A DNA stretch of 64,000 nucleotides from positions 1 to 64,000 of the forward strand of contig NZ_JYIV01000018.1 in NCBI RefSeq assembly GCF_000956405.1, given 5' to 3'. The notes below the pieces were generated by a model. The model was given only the letters and a program-made list of their open reading frames with translations, searched no databases and was not told the DNA's origin. The stretch comes from Microbacterium oxydans (GTDB taxonomy: Bacteria > Actinomycetota > Actinomycetes > Actinomycetales > Microbacteriaceae). The position numbers were made by a program, and so were the translations under genes. Position 1 is the stretch's first letter; every line of letters starts with the position of its first letter. Below, piece by piece: positions 1-12,983 of the stretch.

Positions 1-1
1 T

Positions 2-1483
2 GAGACCGTGGGCTGGCTCGCCGCGGCCTTCGAACCGCGACGCCTGACCGTCGGCATCCACCGCGACGACGCTCCCGAACGCCAGGCGGACGGTGCGCTG
101 CTCGTCGCGCCCGAGCGCGTCCCGGCGTGGAGCCGTCTCACCGCCGATCCCGCACCGCTGCTCGGCTTGCCGTCCTTCGCGCAGCGCGATGACGCGGCCA
201 CGGAGCTGCGGCGACGCGAGCGGATCTTCGCCTCCGCGCAGGAGCGCTACTACGAGCGTCCTCCGCAGATCGAACGCGGATGGCGGCACCATCTGATCGA
301 TACGACAGGGCGCACCTACATCGACATGGTGAACAACGTCGCCGGTCTCGGTCACGCGCATCCGAAGGTCGCGGAGGCAGCCGACCGCCAGCTGCGCACG
401 CTGGCCACGAACTCGCGTTTCCTGTTCCGCGATCTCGCGGAGTACAGCGAACGGCTGCTCGCCCTGATGCCGGAAGGCAGCGGACTCGACACCGTGCTGC
501 TGGTCAACAGCGGCTCGGAAGCGGTCGATCTCGCGATCCGCCTGGCCCAGGCCGCCACCGCGCGTCGTACGGTGGTCGCGCTGCGTGAGGCCTACCACGG
601 CTGGACCGCGGCGAGTGATGCGGTCACGACCAGCGCCTACGACAACCCCTCCGCCCTCGAGACACGGCCCGACTGGGTGCACGTCGCCGATGTGCCCAAC
701 CGCTTCCGCGGCACGTATCGAGGTGCGGATGTCACGGGCGACTACCTCGCCGACCTCGGGACCGATCTCGACCGGCTGCAGAGCGAGGGGCGGGAGGTCG
801 CGGCGTTCCTGTGCGAGTCGATCCTCGGCAACGCGGGCGGTGTGGTGCTCCCCGAGGGCTACCTGGCCGGCGCCTATGCGCAGGTCAGGGCGGCGGGCGG
901 GCTGTGCATCGCCGACGAGGTGCAGGTCGGCTTCGGGCGGATGGGGTCCGCCTTCTGGGGATTCGAGCTCGCGGGTGTCGTGCCCGACATCGTCACGATC
1001 GCGAAGCCCATGGGCAACGGCTACCCGATCGGCGGTGTGATCACCTCGAGGCGCATCGCCGACGCGCTGTCGACGCAGGGGCAGTTCTTCTCGTCCGCAG
1101 GCGGGAGCTCGCTCAGCTGCCGCGTCGGGCTCGCGGTGCTCGACGCCATGGTCGAGGACGACCTGCAGCGCAACGCGGCCGTGATCGGCGCCCGCCTCGC
1201 CGGGGGACTCCGCAGCCTGGTGGACCGCCATCCGCTGGTGGCCGTCGTGCACGGGGAGGGCCTGTACCTCGGCGTCGAGCTCGTGCGAGACCGCGACACG
1301 ATGGAGTCCGCTGCCGCCGAGGCCGCGGCGATCTGCGAACGGATGCGCGAGCTCGGCGTGATCGTGCTGACCACCTCGGAGAGGTCCAACGTCCTGAAGA
1401 TCAAGCCGCCGCTGTGCCTCACCGCGGAGAGCGCCGATCATGTCGTCGCGATGCTGGACCGGGTGCTCGCCGAAGGATGGTGA
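2..1483 (+). CDS. Class III PLP-dependent aminotransferase, 5' end outside the window
   Basis: The frame is open from the first bases, so the gene begins upstream of the window. A complete class III (ornithine/GABA type) aminotransferase domain is visible: LLVNSGSEAVDLA near residue 168 counted from base 8, DEVQVGFGRMG near 303, and the Schiff-base lysine in TIAKPMGNGYP at about 333. The first 60 residues (ending DPAPLLGLP) are not part of this fold. They resemble the linker found in actinobacterial proteins that join an aminoglycoside-kinase-like domain, an M23-like domain and an aminotransferase; that fusion is inferred, not seen. A GTG at base 8 has no ribosome binding site in view. The permease gene 160 bases downstream suggests uptake and transamination of an amine or amino acid. 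Confidence 0.85.
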   Translation, partial: ETVGWLAAAFEPRRLTVGIHRDDAPERQADGALLVAPERVPAWSRLTADPAPLLGLPSFAQRDDAATELRRRERIFASAQERYYERPPQIERGWRHHLIDTTGRTYIDMVNNVAGLGHAHPKVAEAADRQLRTLATNSRFLFRDLAEYSERLLALMPEGSGLDTVLLVNSGSEAVDLAIRLAQAATARRTVVALREAYHGWTAASDAVTTSAYDNPSALETRPDWVHVADVPNRFRGTYRGADVTGDYLADLGTDLDRLQSEGREVAAFLCESILGNAGGVVLPEGYLAGAYAQVRAAGGLCIADEVQVGFGRMGSAFWGFELAGVVPDIVTIAKPMGNGYPIGGVITSRRIADALSTQGQFFSSAGGSSLSCRVGLAVLDAMVEDDLQRNAAVIGARLAGGLRSLVDRHPLVAVVHGEGLYLGVELVRDRDTMESAAAEAAAICERMRELGVIVLTTSERSNVLKIKPPLCLTAESADHVVAMLDRVLAEGW

Positions 1484-1642
1484 CAACGGGGCGGACCTTC
1501 GAATCTCGCCGTCGGTCCGATTGTTAAAAGCGCATTTCGAACCGAATTCGCCGTAGCGCTGATGATTCCCTCCGGTCCATACTGTTCCTCAGCGTCGGAC
1601 GACCCGAAGTCCGACCCATGCGCTGTCCCCCGAGGAGTACCC

Positions 1643-3085
1643 ATGGCCACGAAGACGAAGCCGCTCGCGCAAGGCGGAGGGACGCTGAAGAGGAATCTGG
1701 GGCTGTGGGCGATCGTCGGCCTCGGCCTCGGATACATGACGCCGACCGTCGTGTTCGACACCTTCGGCATGGTCGCCCGTGACACCGACAACGTCGTCCC
1801 CGCGGCCTACCTCGTCGCACTGGTCGTCATGGTCTTCACCGCGATCAGCTACGGCAAGATCTCCAGCGCGATCCCGAGCGCCGGATCCGCGTACACCTAC
1901 GTGCGCGAGTCGATCCACCCGAACCTCGGATTCATGGTCGGCTGGACGTCGCTCATCGACTACGTGCTGCTGCCGATGGTGAACTGTCTGATCATCCGCA
2001 GCTATCTCGAGGCACTGTTCCCCGACATCCCCGGCTGGATCTGGGTCGTGCTGTACTGCATCCTCGTCACGAGCATCATCTACCTCACGATGCGCGGCAC
2101 CTCGAACATGAACATGATCCTGCTGGTGTTCTCGATCGTGGTGATGGCCGTGTTCGTGGTGATGGTCGTCGCGCAGCTGGTCCGCGGAGACGGCGCAGGG
2201 ACGGTCGCATCCATGACGCCGTTCTTCCACGACGGCGCCACGATGGGTGCCGTGCTGATGGGCGCGACGATCGTGTGCTTCTCGTTCATCGGCTTCGACG
2301 CCGTCACGATGTACGCGGAGGAGGCGAAGGACCCGAAGATCATGCCGAAGGCGATCCTGCTGACGGTGCTGCTGGGCGGGGCGATCTTCCTGATCTCGGG
2401 CTACCTGACGCAGCTGCGTTTCCCCGACTGGAACGAGTTCGCGCCCGGCGGCGACATGCAGTTCGTCGAGGACTCGACGCTGCCGGTCATCGGCAACCTG
2501 GTCGGCGGGCCCGTGCTCATGGCCGTGCTGACCGCTGCCGGCTTCTGCGCGACCCTGGCCTCCGGTCTCGCCTCGCACGCATCGGTGTCGCGCATGCTGC
2601 TGGTGATGGGCCGCAACAACGTGCTGCCGCAGCGGGCGTTCGGCTACATCAACCCCCGCACCCACACTCCGACGTTCAACATCGTGCTGGTGGGTGCCAT
2701 CTCGCTGCTCGCGATCCCCTTCACGCTCGAGCTGATCGCCGCGTGGATCAACTTCGGCGCGCTGATCGCCTTCACGTTCGTCAACATCTCGGTGATCGCC
2801 TGGTTCGCGATCCGCCAGGGTCGCCGCAAGACTCCGGGCGACATCTTCAGCTTCATCGTGATGCCGGGCATCGGCATGCTGCTGACAGGCCTGCTGTGGG
2901 CGAACCTGCACGAGGACGCGCTGCGCGGTGGCCTGGTGTGGACCGCGATCGGGGTGGTCTACCTCGCGATCATCACCAAGGGCTTCCGCAAGAAGGTCGT
3001 CGCGTTCGATGAGAACCAGGCGGTGACCGGATACAACAAGGTCGTCAAGGAGCCTGCCGCCACGGTGCCGGCCGACGAGAGCTGA
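1643..3085 (+). CDS. APC-family amino acid/polyamine permease
   Basis: A 480-residue integral membrane protein with about 12 hydrophobic segments. The first (LGLWAIVGLGLGYMTPTVVF, residues 15-35) carries the glycine-rich unwound helix of the amino acid-polyamine-organocation superfamily, and SFIGFDAVTMYAEEAKDP near residue 215 is the typical helix 6 signature. It should import an amino acid or amine by cation symport; the substrate cannot be told. The ATG at 1643 is chosen because GAGGAG sits at 1632-1637, five bases upstream; an in-frame ATG at 1562 would add 27 non-membrane residues without support. Probably works with the upstream aminotransferase. A strong hairpin follows the stop. Confidence 0.88.
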   Translation: MATKTKPLAQGGGTLKRNLGLWAIVGLGLGYMTPTVVFDTFGMVARDTDNVVPAAYLVALVVMVFTAISYGKISSAIPSAGSAYTYVRESIHPNLGFMVGWTSLIDYVLLPMVNCLIIRSYLEALFPDIPGWIWVVLYCILVTSIIYLTMRGTSNMNMILLVFSIVVMAVFVVMVVAQLVRGDGAGTVASMTPFFHDGATMGAVLMGATIVCFSFIGFDAVTMYAEEAKDPKIMPKAILLTVLLGGAIFLISGYLTQLRFPDWNEFAPGGDMQFVEDSTLPVIGNLVGGPVLMAVLTAAGFCATLASGLASHASVSRMLLVMGRNNVLPQRAFGYINPRTHTPTFNIVLVGAISLLAIPFTLELIAAWINFGALIAFTFVNISVIAWFAIRQGRRKTPGDIFSFIVMPGIGMLLTGLLWANLHEDALRGGLVWTAIGVVYLAIITKGFRKKVVAFDENQAVTGYNKVVKEPAATVPADES

Positions 3086-3101
3086 CCAGTACCCACGAGA
3101 A

Positions 3102-3129
3102 GAGCCGCCTCCCGGAAAGGAGGCGGCTC
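3102..3129. terminator. Bidirectional terminator hairpin between permease and gdhA
   Basis: A perfect 11-bp stem (3102-3112 with 3119-3129) with a six-base loop cggaaa lies between two convergent genes. There is no long T tract, as is usual for hairpin terminators in high-GC actinobacteria. Confidence 0.8.
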
Positions 3130-3150
3130 GTCTCGTGAGTCAATGGCGGA

Positions 3151-7349
<4,199 letters not shown>

Positions 7350-7467
7350 CCCTCGAGAGTATCCCGCGTGCGAGGGGTCGCCCGCACGCATGACGAAGCA
7401 CTCCGTCACGCACCGTCGCTGCGCCGTCCAAGGCTGTCCGGCACGTGCGCGACCTACGATGGACGGG

Positions 7468-8628
7468 ATGCGCATCTCAGCGAACCCCCTCCGCGGACAG
7501 CAGTTCCCCGCCGTCCTCCTCCTTCTCGCGGCCGGGCTCGGCCTGCTGCTCGCCAACCTCCCGACGCACGATGCGCTCGCCGCCTTCCTCGACCTCCACA
7601 TCGCCGTGCCCGGCACCGCCCTCGACCTGTCGATCGCGCACTGGGTATCGGACGGCCTCCTGGCGGTGTTCTTCCTCGTCGTGGCCATCGAGCTGCGCCA
7701 CGAGCTGACCCACGGCGAGCTCGACTCCCCGCGCAAAGCCGTGCAGCCCGCCATCGCCGCCACCGGAGGAGTCCTCGTCCCCATCGCGGTCTACCTCCTC
7801 ATCGCCGGCGGAGACGGCGTCACGGCACCCGGCTGGCCCATCCCGACCGCGACCGACATCGCCTTCGCGCTCGGGGTCCTGGCGATGTTCGGCAAGGGAC
7901 TGCCCTCCCGGGTACGCGTCTTCCTGCTCGCGCTGGCGATCCTCGACGACATCATCGGGATCATCTTCATCGCCGTGCTCTTCGCCGTCGACGTGCAGTG
8001 GCTGCTGTTCGGGCTCGCGGTCGTGGGCGTTGCGGTGTTCTGGGCGCTGAGCCGACTCCTGCACGCGAAGGGCCACCCGCTGATCGCCGTCGCCATGGTC
8101 CTGGTCGGCGTGATCACCTGGGGCCTGGTCGCCTCCTCCGGCATCCACGCGACGATCGCCGGCGTGCTGCTCGGACTCGTGATGGCACCCGTCCCCGCAG
8201 AGCGCACGCGACACGCGCTCGAGCCGACCGTGAACGGGGCGATCCTGCCGCTGTTCGCCTTCGTCGCCGCGTTCGTCGTGATCCCCGCCGTCTCGATCAC
8301 CCAGCTGTCCCCGGCGTTCTGGGCGATCGTGGTCGCGCTGCCGGTGGGCAAGATCATCGGCATCTCGCTGTTCGGCTGGCTCGCGATGCGCATCCGCCCG
8401 AAGGGATCCGATCCGGCGCTGCCGTTCGCCGACATCCTCTCTGCCGGCGCTCTCGGCGGGATCGGATTCACGGTGTCCCTGTTGTTGGCGAACCTCGCCT
8501 TCGCGGAGGACGGCGGCATCAGGGATCAGGCGATCCTGGGTGTGCTGGTGGGTTCGCTGATCGCGCTGGTGCTGTCGGGGATCATCGTGTCGCTGCGTGC
8601 GCGCTGGTACCGCCGGCTCGCGTCATGA
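7468..8628 (+). CDS. nhaA: Na+/H+ antiporter NhaA
   Basis: A 386-residue NhaA-type antiporter exporting sodium in exchange for protons across the membrane, for pH and salt homeostasis. The paired transport aspartates are in LAILDDIIGI (residues 160-161, matching D163/D164 of E. coli), preceded by the unwound-helix segment PTATDIAFALGVLA. About 11-12 membrane helices. ATG at 7468 is chosen over ATG 7459 because TACGAT at 7455-7460 looks like a -10 box seven bases ahead, suggesting a leaderless mRNA. The stop overlaps the ribosome binding site of mazG, so the two form an operon. Confidence 0.93.
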   Translation: MRISANPLRGQQFPAVLLLLAAGLGLLLANLPTHDALAAFLDLHIAVPGTALDLSIAHWVSDGLLAVFFLVVAIELRHELTHGELDSPRKAVQPAIAATGGVLVPIAVYLLIAGGDGVTAPGWPIPTATDIAFALGVLAMFGKGLPSRVRVFLLALAILDDIIGIIFIAVLFAVDVQWLLFGLAVVGVAVFWALSRLLHAKGHPLIAVAMVLVGVITWGLVASSGIHATIAGVLLGLVMAPVPAERTRHALEPTVNGAILPLFAFVAAFVVIPAVSITQLSPAFWAIVVALPVGKIIGISLFGWLAMRIRPKGSDPALPFADILSAGALGGIGFTVSLLLANLAFAEDGGIRDQAILGVLVGSLIALVLSGIIVSLRARWYRRLAS

Positions 8629-8640
8629 GGAGGAGGAACC

Positions 8641-9306
8641 ATGAGCGATGAGTCCGAGGCCCGGCCGCAGGACGACGCGCTGCGACGGGCCGCCGAGACG
8701 ATGCGAGTGGTCAGGGAGCGCTGCGTGTGGTCGCAGCAGATCACGCATCGCGATCTCGTGCCCTACCTGATCGAGGAGTCGCATGAGGTGATCGACGCGG
8801 TCGAGGCGGGAAGCCGCGACGACCTTCGTGAGGAACTGGGGGATCTGCTCTGGCAGGTGCTGTTCCACGCGGCGATCGCCGCGCAGGACCCGGATGATCC
8901 GTTCGACATCGACGATGTGGCGCAGACTCTCACGGAGAAGATGGTGCGTCGGCACCCGCATGTGTTCGCCGGCGAGGTGGCAGACACTCCTGAGCAGGTG
9001 CTGGTGCACTGGAACGCCGCGAAGGCCGCCGAGAAGCGCACCCGCCGCAGCGTGCTCGACGGAGTGCCGCGCGGGATGCCGGCGCTCGCGCTCGCGCAGA
9101 AGATCGCCGGTCGCGCGTCCGGCGCAGGGGTGGCGGTCGAGCCGGTCGCGCCCGCTGCCGCCCCCGCGTCCGAGTCAGAGCTCGGCGACGCGCTCCTGGC
9201 ACTGGTGGCGACCGCCCGCGACGAGGGGTGGGACGCCGAGCGGGCGCTCCGCGAGCGGCTGCGTGTGCTGGAAGACGAGGTGCGCGCCGCTGAAGCGGCA
9301 CGCTGA
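8641..9306 (+). CDS. mazG: MazG-type nucleoside triphosphate pyrophosphohydrolase
   Basis: A 221-residue housecleaning enzyme expected to hydrolyse NTPs or damaged dNTPs to monophosphates and pyrophosphate. The metal-binding signature EESHEVIDAVE followed by EELGDLLWQV (residues 41-75) is the classical EExxE...ExxD motif. E. coli MazG has two such domains; here the C-terminal half is short, alanine-rich and lacks a second clear motif, as in mycobacterial-type proteins. A strong AGGAGGAGGA starts inside the nhaA stop codon and sits before ATG 8641, twelve bases after nhaA, so translation is coupled. Confidence 0.88.
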   Translation: MSDESEARPQDDALRRAAETMRVVRERCVWSQQITHRDLVPYLIEESHEVIDAVEAGSRDDLREELGDLLWQVLFHAAIAAQDPDDPFDIDDVAQTLTEKMVRRHPHVFAGEVADTPEQVLVHWNAAKAAEKRTRRSVLDGVPRGMPALALAQKIAGRASGAGVAVEPVAPAAAPASESELGDALLALVATARDEGWDAERALRERLRVLEDEVRAAEAAR

Positions 9307-9373
9307 CCCCGGTCGGCGCTTCGGCACGACCGACCCGGCTCGACGCAACCGGCAGACCTGGAATGATGGAACC

Positions 9374-10651
9374 GTGGCTACCGTGAACCCGCCGCGCGGC
9401 ATGCGCGACATCCTCCCCGCCGACAAGGCCCGCCGTGAGCGTGTGCTCTCCGTGATCCGCGAGCGCTACCTGGCGCATGGATTCGACGAGATCGAGACGC
9501 CCGTCGTCGAGGAGTACGACCGTCTGCATGCCGGCATCGGCGGCGACAACGAGAAGCTCTCGTACAACATCCTGCGTCGTGGCCTGGATGCCGACGCGAT
9601 CCGCGCCGCCGCCGACGACCCTGCCGCGCTCTCCGACCTCGGCCTCCGCTACGACCTGACCGTGCCGCTCGCGCGCTTCTACGCGAGCAACCGCGGCCAG
9701 TTGCCGACCGTCTTCCGGTCGATCCAGATCGGTCCGGTCTGGCGTGCGGAGCGCCCGCAGAAGGGGCGCTACCGCCAGTTCGTGCAGTGCGACATCGACA
9801 TCATGGGCGACGACTCCGCTCGCGCCGAAGCCGAGCTGATGGTCGCCTCGCTCGACGCCGTCGACGCGCTCGGCCTCGACGGGGCGACCGTGCGCATCAA
9901 CGACCGCCGGGTGCTGGAGTGGATGCTCGACAGCTTCGGGTTCACGGCCGAGGAACGTCCCGGTGTGCTCATCACGATCGACAAGCTCGACAAGATCGGC
10001 CCGGAGGGAGTGGCGACCGAGCTCCGTGAGCGCAGCGCATCGATCGCAGCCGCCGACGCGTTCGACGCGTTCCTCCGCCGCCCGCAGACTCTGGAGTACA
10101 ACCCCTTCGGCGAGCGGCAGATCCGCAAGGCGCTGCCCGACGGCGCTCCCGCCGAGCTCGTCGAGCACTTGGTCGGCATCGGTGAGGCCGTGGCCGCGGG
10201 GCGGGGGCAAGCCGACATCCCGCTCGTCTTCGACCCGTTCCTCGTGCGCGGCATGGGCTACTACACGGGCACGATCTTCGAGCTCGCGCACCCTTCGGTC
10301 AGCTACTCCCTCGGCGGCGGCGGTCGCTACGACGGCATGATCGGCCGCTTCCTCGGGCAGCAGGTGCCCGCGGTGGGCTTCTCGCTCGGATTCGAGCGCC
10401 TCGTCGACCTGATCGCCGAGGAGACGGACGTCACGACGAACGCGGTCGTACTGATCCACGACGCCGACGTTCCAGTGCACGAGCTCGTCACGCACAAGGC
10501 CGCACTCATCGCGGACGGCGCCAGGGTCCGACTCGAGCGCCGCACCAAGAATGTCAAGGCGCTGCTCGAACGTTCCGCGGCCGACGGTTACACCTCATTC
10601 GCGACCGTGTCCGCCGGTGCGGCCGAGCTGGAGCTCAAGCCCCTGTCCTGA
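9374..10651 (+). CDS. hisS: Histidyl-tRNA synthetase
   Basis: A 425-residue class II aminoacyl-tRNA synthetase that charges tRNA-His. Motif 2 is in FRSIQIGPVWRAERPQKGRY, followed by QCDIDIMG; the histidine-specific blocks are LVRGMGYYTGTIFE and SLGGGGRYDGM near residues 290-320, and class II motif 3 is GFSLGFERL. The C-terminal anticodon-binding domain is present. GTG at 9374 (VATVNPPRGMRDILP) gives the normal N terminus; upstream frame belongs to an out-of-frame shadow of mazG. AATGAT at 9362-9367, six bases before GTG, could be a leaderless -10 box. Confidence 0.95.
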   Translation: MATVNPPRGMRDILPADKARRERVLSVIRERYLAHGFDEIETPVVEEYDRLHAGIGGDNEKLSYNILRRGLDADAIRAAADDPAALSDLGLRYDLTVPLARFYASNRGQLPTVFRSIQIGPVWRAERPQKGRYRQFVQCDIDIMGDDSARAEAELMVASLDAVDALGLDGATVRINDRRVLEWMLDSFGFTAEERPGVLITIDKLDKIGPEGVATELRERSASIAAADAFDAFLRRPQTLEYNPFGERQIRKALPDGAPAELVEHLVGIGEAVAAGRGQADIPLVFDPFLVRGMGYYTGTIFELAHPSVSYSLGGGGRYDGMIGRFLGQQVPAVGFSLGFERLVDLIAEETDVTTNAVVLIHDADVPVHELVTHKAALIADGARVRLERRTKNVKALLERSAADGYTSFATVSAGAAELELKPLS

Positions 10652-10739
10652 GCCCCGTCCGTCCGGCTCGCCGTCGAGGACAGCGGCCGGGCCGACGGGT
10701 GTTCACACCGCGTTCACGCCGACGGAGTGCAATCGTGGC

Positions 10740-11561
10740 GTGAGTCGCATCGGCATCTCGTTCCTCGCCCGCATCGCCCTGGCGGGAGCCGCTCTGGCCG
10801 TCGTCCTCGGGGCCGTCCGTGTCGTGCTGGCGCAGCAGGCCGCGCTCGCCCGTCGGCGGATCGGCAAGCCGCTGGGGGAGGAGTCGCTCGACGCGGATCG
10901 CGTGTGGCGTCGGTCGCTCGACGGAGAGCCTCTCGAGCTGCTCGTGCTCGGCGACTCGATCGCGGCGGGGCTCGGCGCCGAGCACCGCAAGGAGACCCTC
11001 GGTGGTGGTCTGGCGAAGGCGACGGGACGCCGACTGCAGCGGCCGGTGCGGCTGCGGACGGCGGCCGTCGTCGGGTCGGAGTCTCCCGACCTGCCGAGCC
11101 AGATCGACGCGCTCGCCGAGGGATACCGTCCGCACGTCGCCGTGATCATCGTGGGGGGCAACGACGTGACGCACAGGCTGCCAGCAGCGTTGTCCGCGCA
11201 GCATCTGCACGAGGCGATCCGCAGGTTGCGCGGCATGGGCGCCGAGGTGGTCGTCGGCACGTGCCCCGACCTGGGTGCGCTCCGCGCCGTGCCGCAGCCG
11301 CTCCGGCGGATCGCCTCCGGTCTGTCGCGACGCCTGGCCGAGATCCAGGAGGAGACCGCGCGCCAGGCCGGCGCCGAACCGGTCGATCTGCGTCGCGCGG
11401 TGGGGCCGATGTTCTTCGACGAGCCCGAGGCGATGTTCAGCCTCGACCGCTTCCACCCGAGCGCCCTGGGCTACCGTCGCACGGCCGAGGCGCTGCTTCC
11501 GGCGGTGTGCCGCGCGGCGGAGCGATCGCTCAGCGTGACTCGTCTGCGGGTGCCGCGCTGA
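10740..11561 (+). CDS. Membrane-anchored SGNH/GDSL hydrolase
   Basis: A 273-residue protein with one N-terminal hydrophobic segment (residues 5-28) that probably anchors or exports it, then an SGNH-type esterase/lipase fold. Block I is LLVLGDSIAAGLGAE (nucleophile serine near 75), block III is VGGNDVT, and the catalytic Asp/His pair is in DRFHPSALGY near the C terminus. It should hydrolyse an ester outside the cytoplasmic membrane; the substrate is unknown. GTG at 10740 is chosen because it starts just before the signal segment and TGCAAT stands six bases upstream. Its 3' end overlaps the convergent VOC gene by 32 bases. Confidence 0.8.
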   Translation: MSRIGISFLARIALAGAALAVVLGAVRVVLAQQAALARRRIGKPLGEESLDADRVWRRSLDGEPLELLVLGDSIAAGLGAEHRKETLGGGLAKATGRRLQRPVRLRTAAVVGSESPDLPSQIDALAEGYRPHVAVIIVGGNDVTHRLPAALSAQHLHEAIRRLRGMGAEVVVGTCPDLGALRAVPQPLRRIASGLSRRLAEIQEETARQAGAEPVDLRRAVGPMFFDEPEAMFSLDRFHPSALGYRRTAEALLPAVCRAAERSLSVTRLRVPR

Positions 11562-12072
11562 ACGACGCCGCCCACTCCGCGACCCGCCGGCTGCTCTCCT
11601 CGTCGGAGATGTCCTCGACACGTGTCATCACCGACCACCGCACCCCGAACGGATCACGGATGCTGGCGAAGCGATCACCCGAGACGAAGGGAGCAGGAGC
11701 TTCGCGCACAGTCGCTCCCGCCGCGACCGCCTTCTCGACGACCGCATCCACGTCGGACACGTACAGGCCCATCGAGTAGCAGTCGTCATCCCCGTCGGGG
11801 GAGCGCACGAGGTGGTACTCCGGGTTCGGCTCGCCGAGCTGGAGCAGCCCGAGGCCGAAGTCGAGGTCGGCGTGCGCCACGACGCCGCCGAACTCGGTCA
11901 CGTCGATGACCCTGGCCCCGAAGACGTCGCGGTAGAAAGCGATGGCCTGCTTCGCGTCGGGGATGGCGAGGAAGGGGGTGAGCGAGGTGGCGCTGTTCGG
12001 GCGGCCGTTCGTCGTGTAGGTCCCGTTCGCGCCGGTCGTGGGGGTGTGCGTCGTGGTGTCGTCTGTGCTCAT
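11530..12072 (-). CDS. VOC (glyoxalase/bleomycin-resistance fold) family protein, PhnB-like
   Basis: A 180-residue vicinal oxygen chelate protein. After a 25-residue threonine-rich head comes the paired beta-alpha-beta-beta-beta fold: SLTPFLAIPDAKQAIAFYRDVFGA, then YSMGLYVSDVDAVVEKAVAAGA and FGVRWSVMTRVEDIS, typical of PhnB/YdfO-like members. Enzymatic role is not deducible. ATG at 12072 has TACCGT six bases upstream on the minus strand. It is transcribed away from the AraC-type gene at 12159 with 86 bases between, so that regulator is a candidate controller. Confidence 0.82.
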   Translation of the reverse strand: MSTDDTTTHTPTTGANGTYTTNGRPNSATSLTPFLAIPDAKQAIAFYRDVFGARVIDVTEFGGVVAHADLDFGLGLLQLGEPNPEYHLVRSPDGDDDCYSMGLYVSDVDAVVEKAVAAGATVREAPAPFVSGDRFASIRDPFGVRWSVMTRVEDISDEESSRRVAEWAASFSAAPADESR

Positions 12073-12078
12073 GACGCC

Positions 12079-12084
12079 ACGGTA
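12079..12084 (-). promoter_or_regulatory. Leaderless -10 box of the VOC gene
   Basis: TACCGT on the minus strand, exactly six bases before ATG 12072, the same spacing as at many other starts in this window. Confidence 0.5.
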
Positions 12085-12146
12085 GGACCGGAGGCGAGGC
12101 GGCCGCTTGAAGATCCGCGACAGGTTCTGACGTCGGAGCCGGGGCC

Positions 12147-12152
12147 TACGCT
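12147..12152 (+). promoter_or_regulatory. Leaderless -10 box of the AraC-type gene
   Basis: TACGCT six bases before ATG 12159; no Shine-Dalgarno sequence precedes the start. Confidence 0.55.
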
Positions 12153-12158
12153 GGGCCG

Positions 12159-12950
12159 ATGGTGAACCCGACCCGCGGGGTGCTCTACCCCGCCCGCCTT
12201 CCGCAGTTCCACCGGCTGCCGCCACCGTCCGCAGCCGCGGGACTGGTCGAGTGGTTCTGGATCCCGGAGTGGGACATCGGACCGGGGCGCTCCTCACGGC
12301 AGGAGATCGTGGCCTATCCTGCGCTCAACCTCGTCGTGGATGCGGATGCGGTGACGCTGTCGGGCGCGACCACCCGGGTGTCGCACCGCGATCTGCGGGG
12401 GCGCGGGTGGGCCGTCGGCGCGCTGCTGCGTCCAGCAGCGGTCGCCGCGCTGATCGACGATCCGGCGTCCCTGGTCGACGACGAGCGCGAACTCGACGAG
12501 GGGAGCGGTGCCGGCGCGCTGCGCGATGCCGTCGTGTCGGCGATGAGCTCGGGTGAGGGGCGACGCGAGCGAGCGGTCGAGGCGTTCTCTCAGTGGCTCG
12601 AAGATCGTGCGGGGCAGATCGGCGACCCGGCACGCCAGGCCAACGCGTTCATGGACGTCCTGATGGGCGATGGCGCCGCGCTCACCCCCGAGGAGGCCGC
12701 CACGAGATTGGCCGTCTCGGTGCGCACCCTGCAGCGGATGACCCACCGTCACGTGGGGCTCTCACCCGCTGCGATGATCCGACGTCGGCGGCTGCAGGAG
12801 GCGGCGCAGTGGGTGCGGGAGAACCCGGAGACCGACCTGGCCTCGATCGCCGCCGAGCTCGGCTACGCGGATCACGCGCATCTCACGCGCGACTTCCAGG
12901 CGGTGCTCGGCATCGCGCCGCGCACGTACCGCTCCCAGGCGCGCGGCTGA
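12159..12950 (+). CDS. AraC-family transcriptional regulator
   Basis: A 263-residue regulator. The C-terminal third has the double helix-turn-helix of AraC/XylS: LTPEEAATRLAVSVRTLQRM (about 172-191) and LASIAAELGYADHAHLTRDF (about 228-247), ending with the usual PRTYR. The N-terminal part (YPARLPQFHRLPPP...VEWFWIPEW) is the domain seen in the DUF6597-type AraC regulators and should sense an effector. Divergent from the VOC gene, which it may control; no palindromic operator was obvious in the 86-base gap. Confidence 0.87.
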   Translation: MVNPTRGVLYPARLPQFHRLPPPSAAAGLVEWFWIPEWDIGPGRSSRQEIVAYPALNLVVDADAVTLSGATTRVSHRDLRGRGWAVGALLRPAAVAALIDDPASLVDDERELDEGSGAGALRDAVVSAMSSGEGRRERAVEAFSQWLEDRAGQIGDPARQANAFMDVLMGDGAALTPEEAATRLAVSVRTLQRMTHRHVGLSPAAMIRRRRLQEAAQWVRENPETDLASIAAELGYADHAHLTRDFQAVLGIAPRTYRSQARG

Positions 12951-12983
12951 CCCCGCCGCGTCGAGGTCAGGGTTGTGCCGGGT

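Noticed and set aside
10652..10739. Possible small gene or RNA between hisS and the SGNH hydrolase gene
   Set aside because: No hairpin, ribosome binding site or coding signal beyond the TGCAAT box could be supported.
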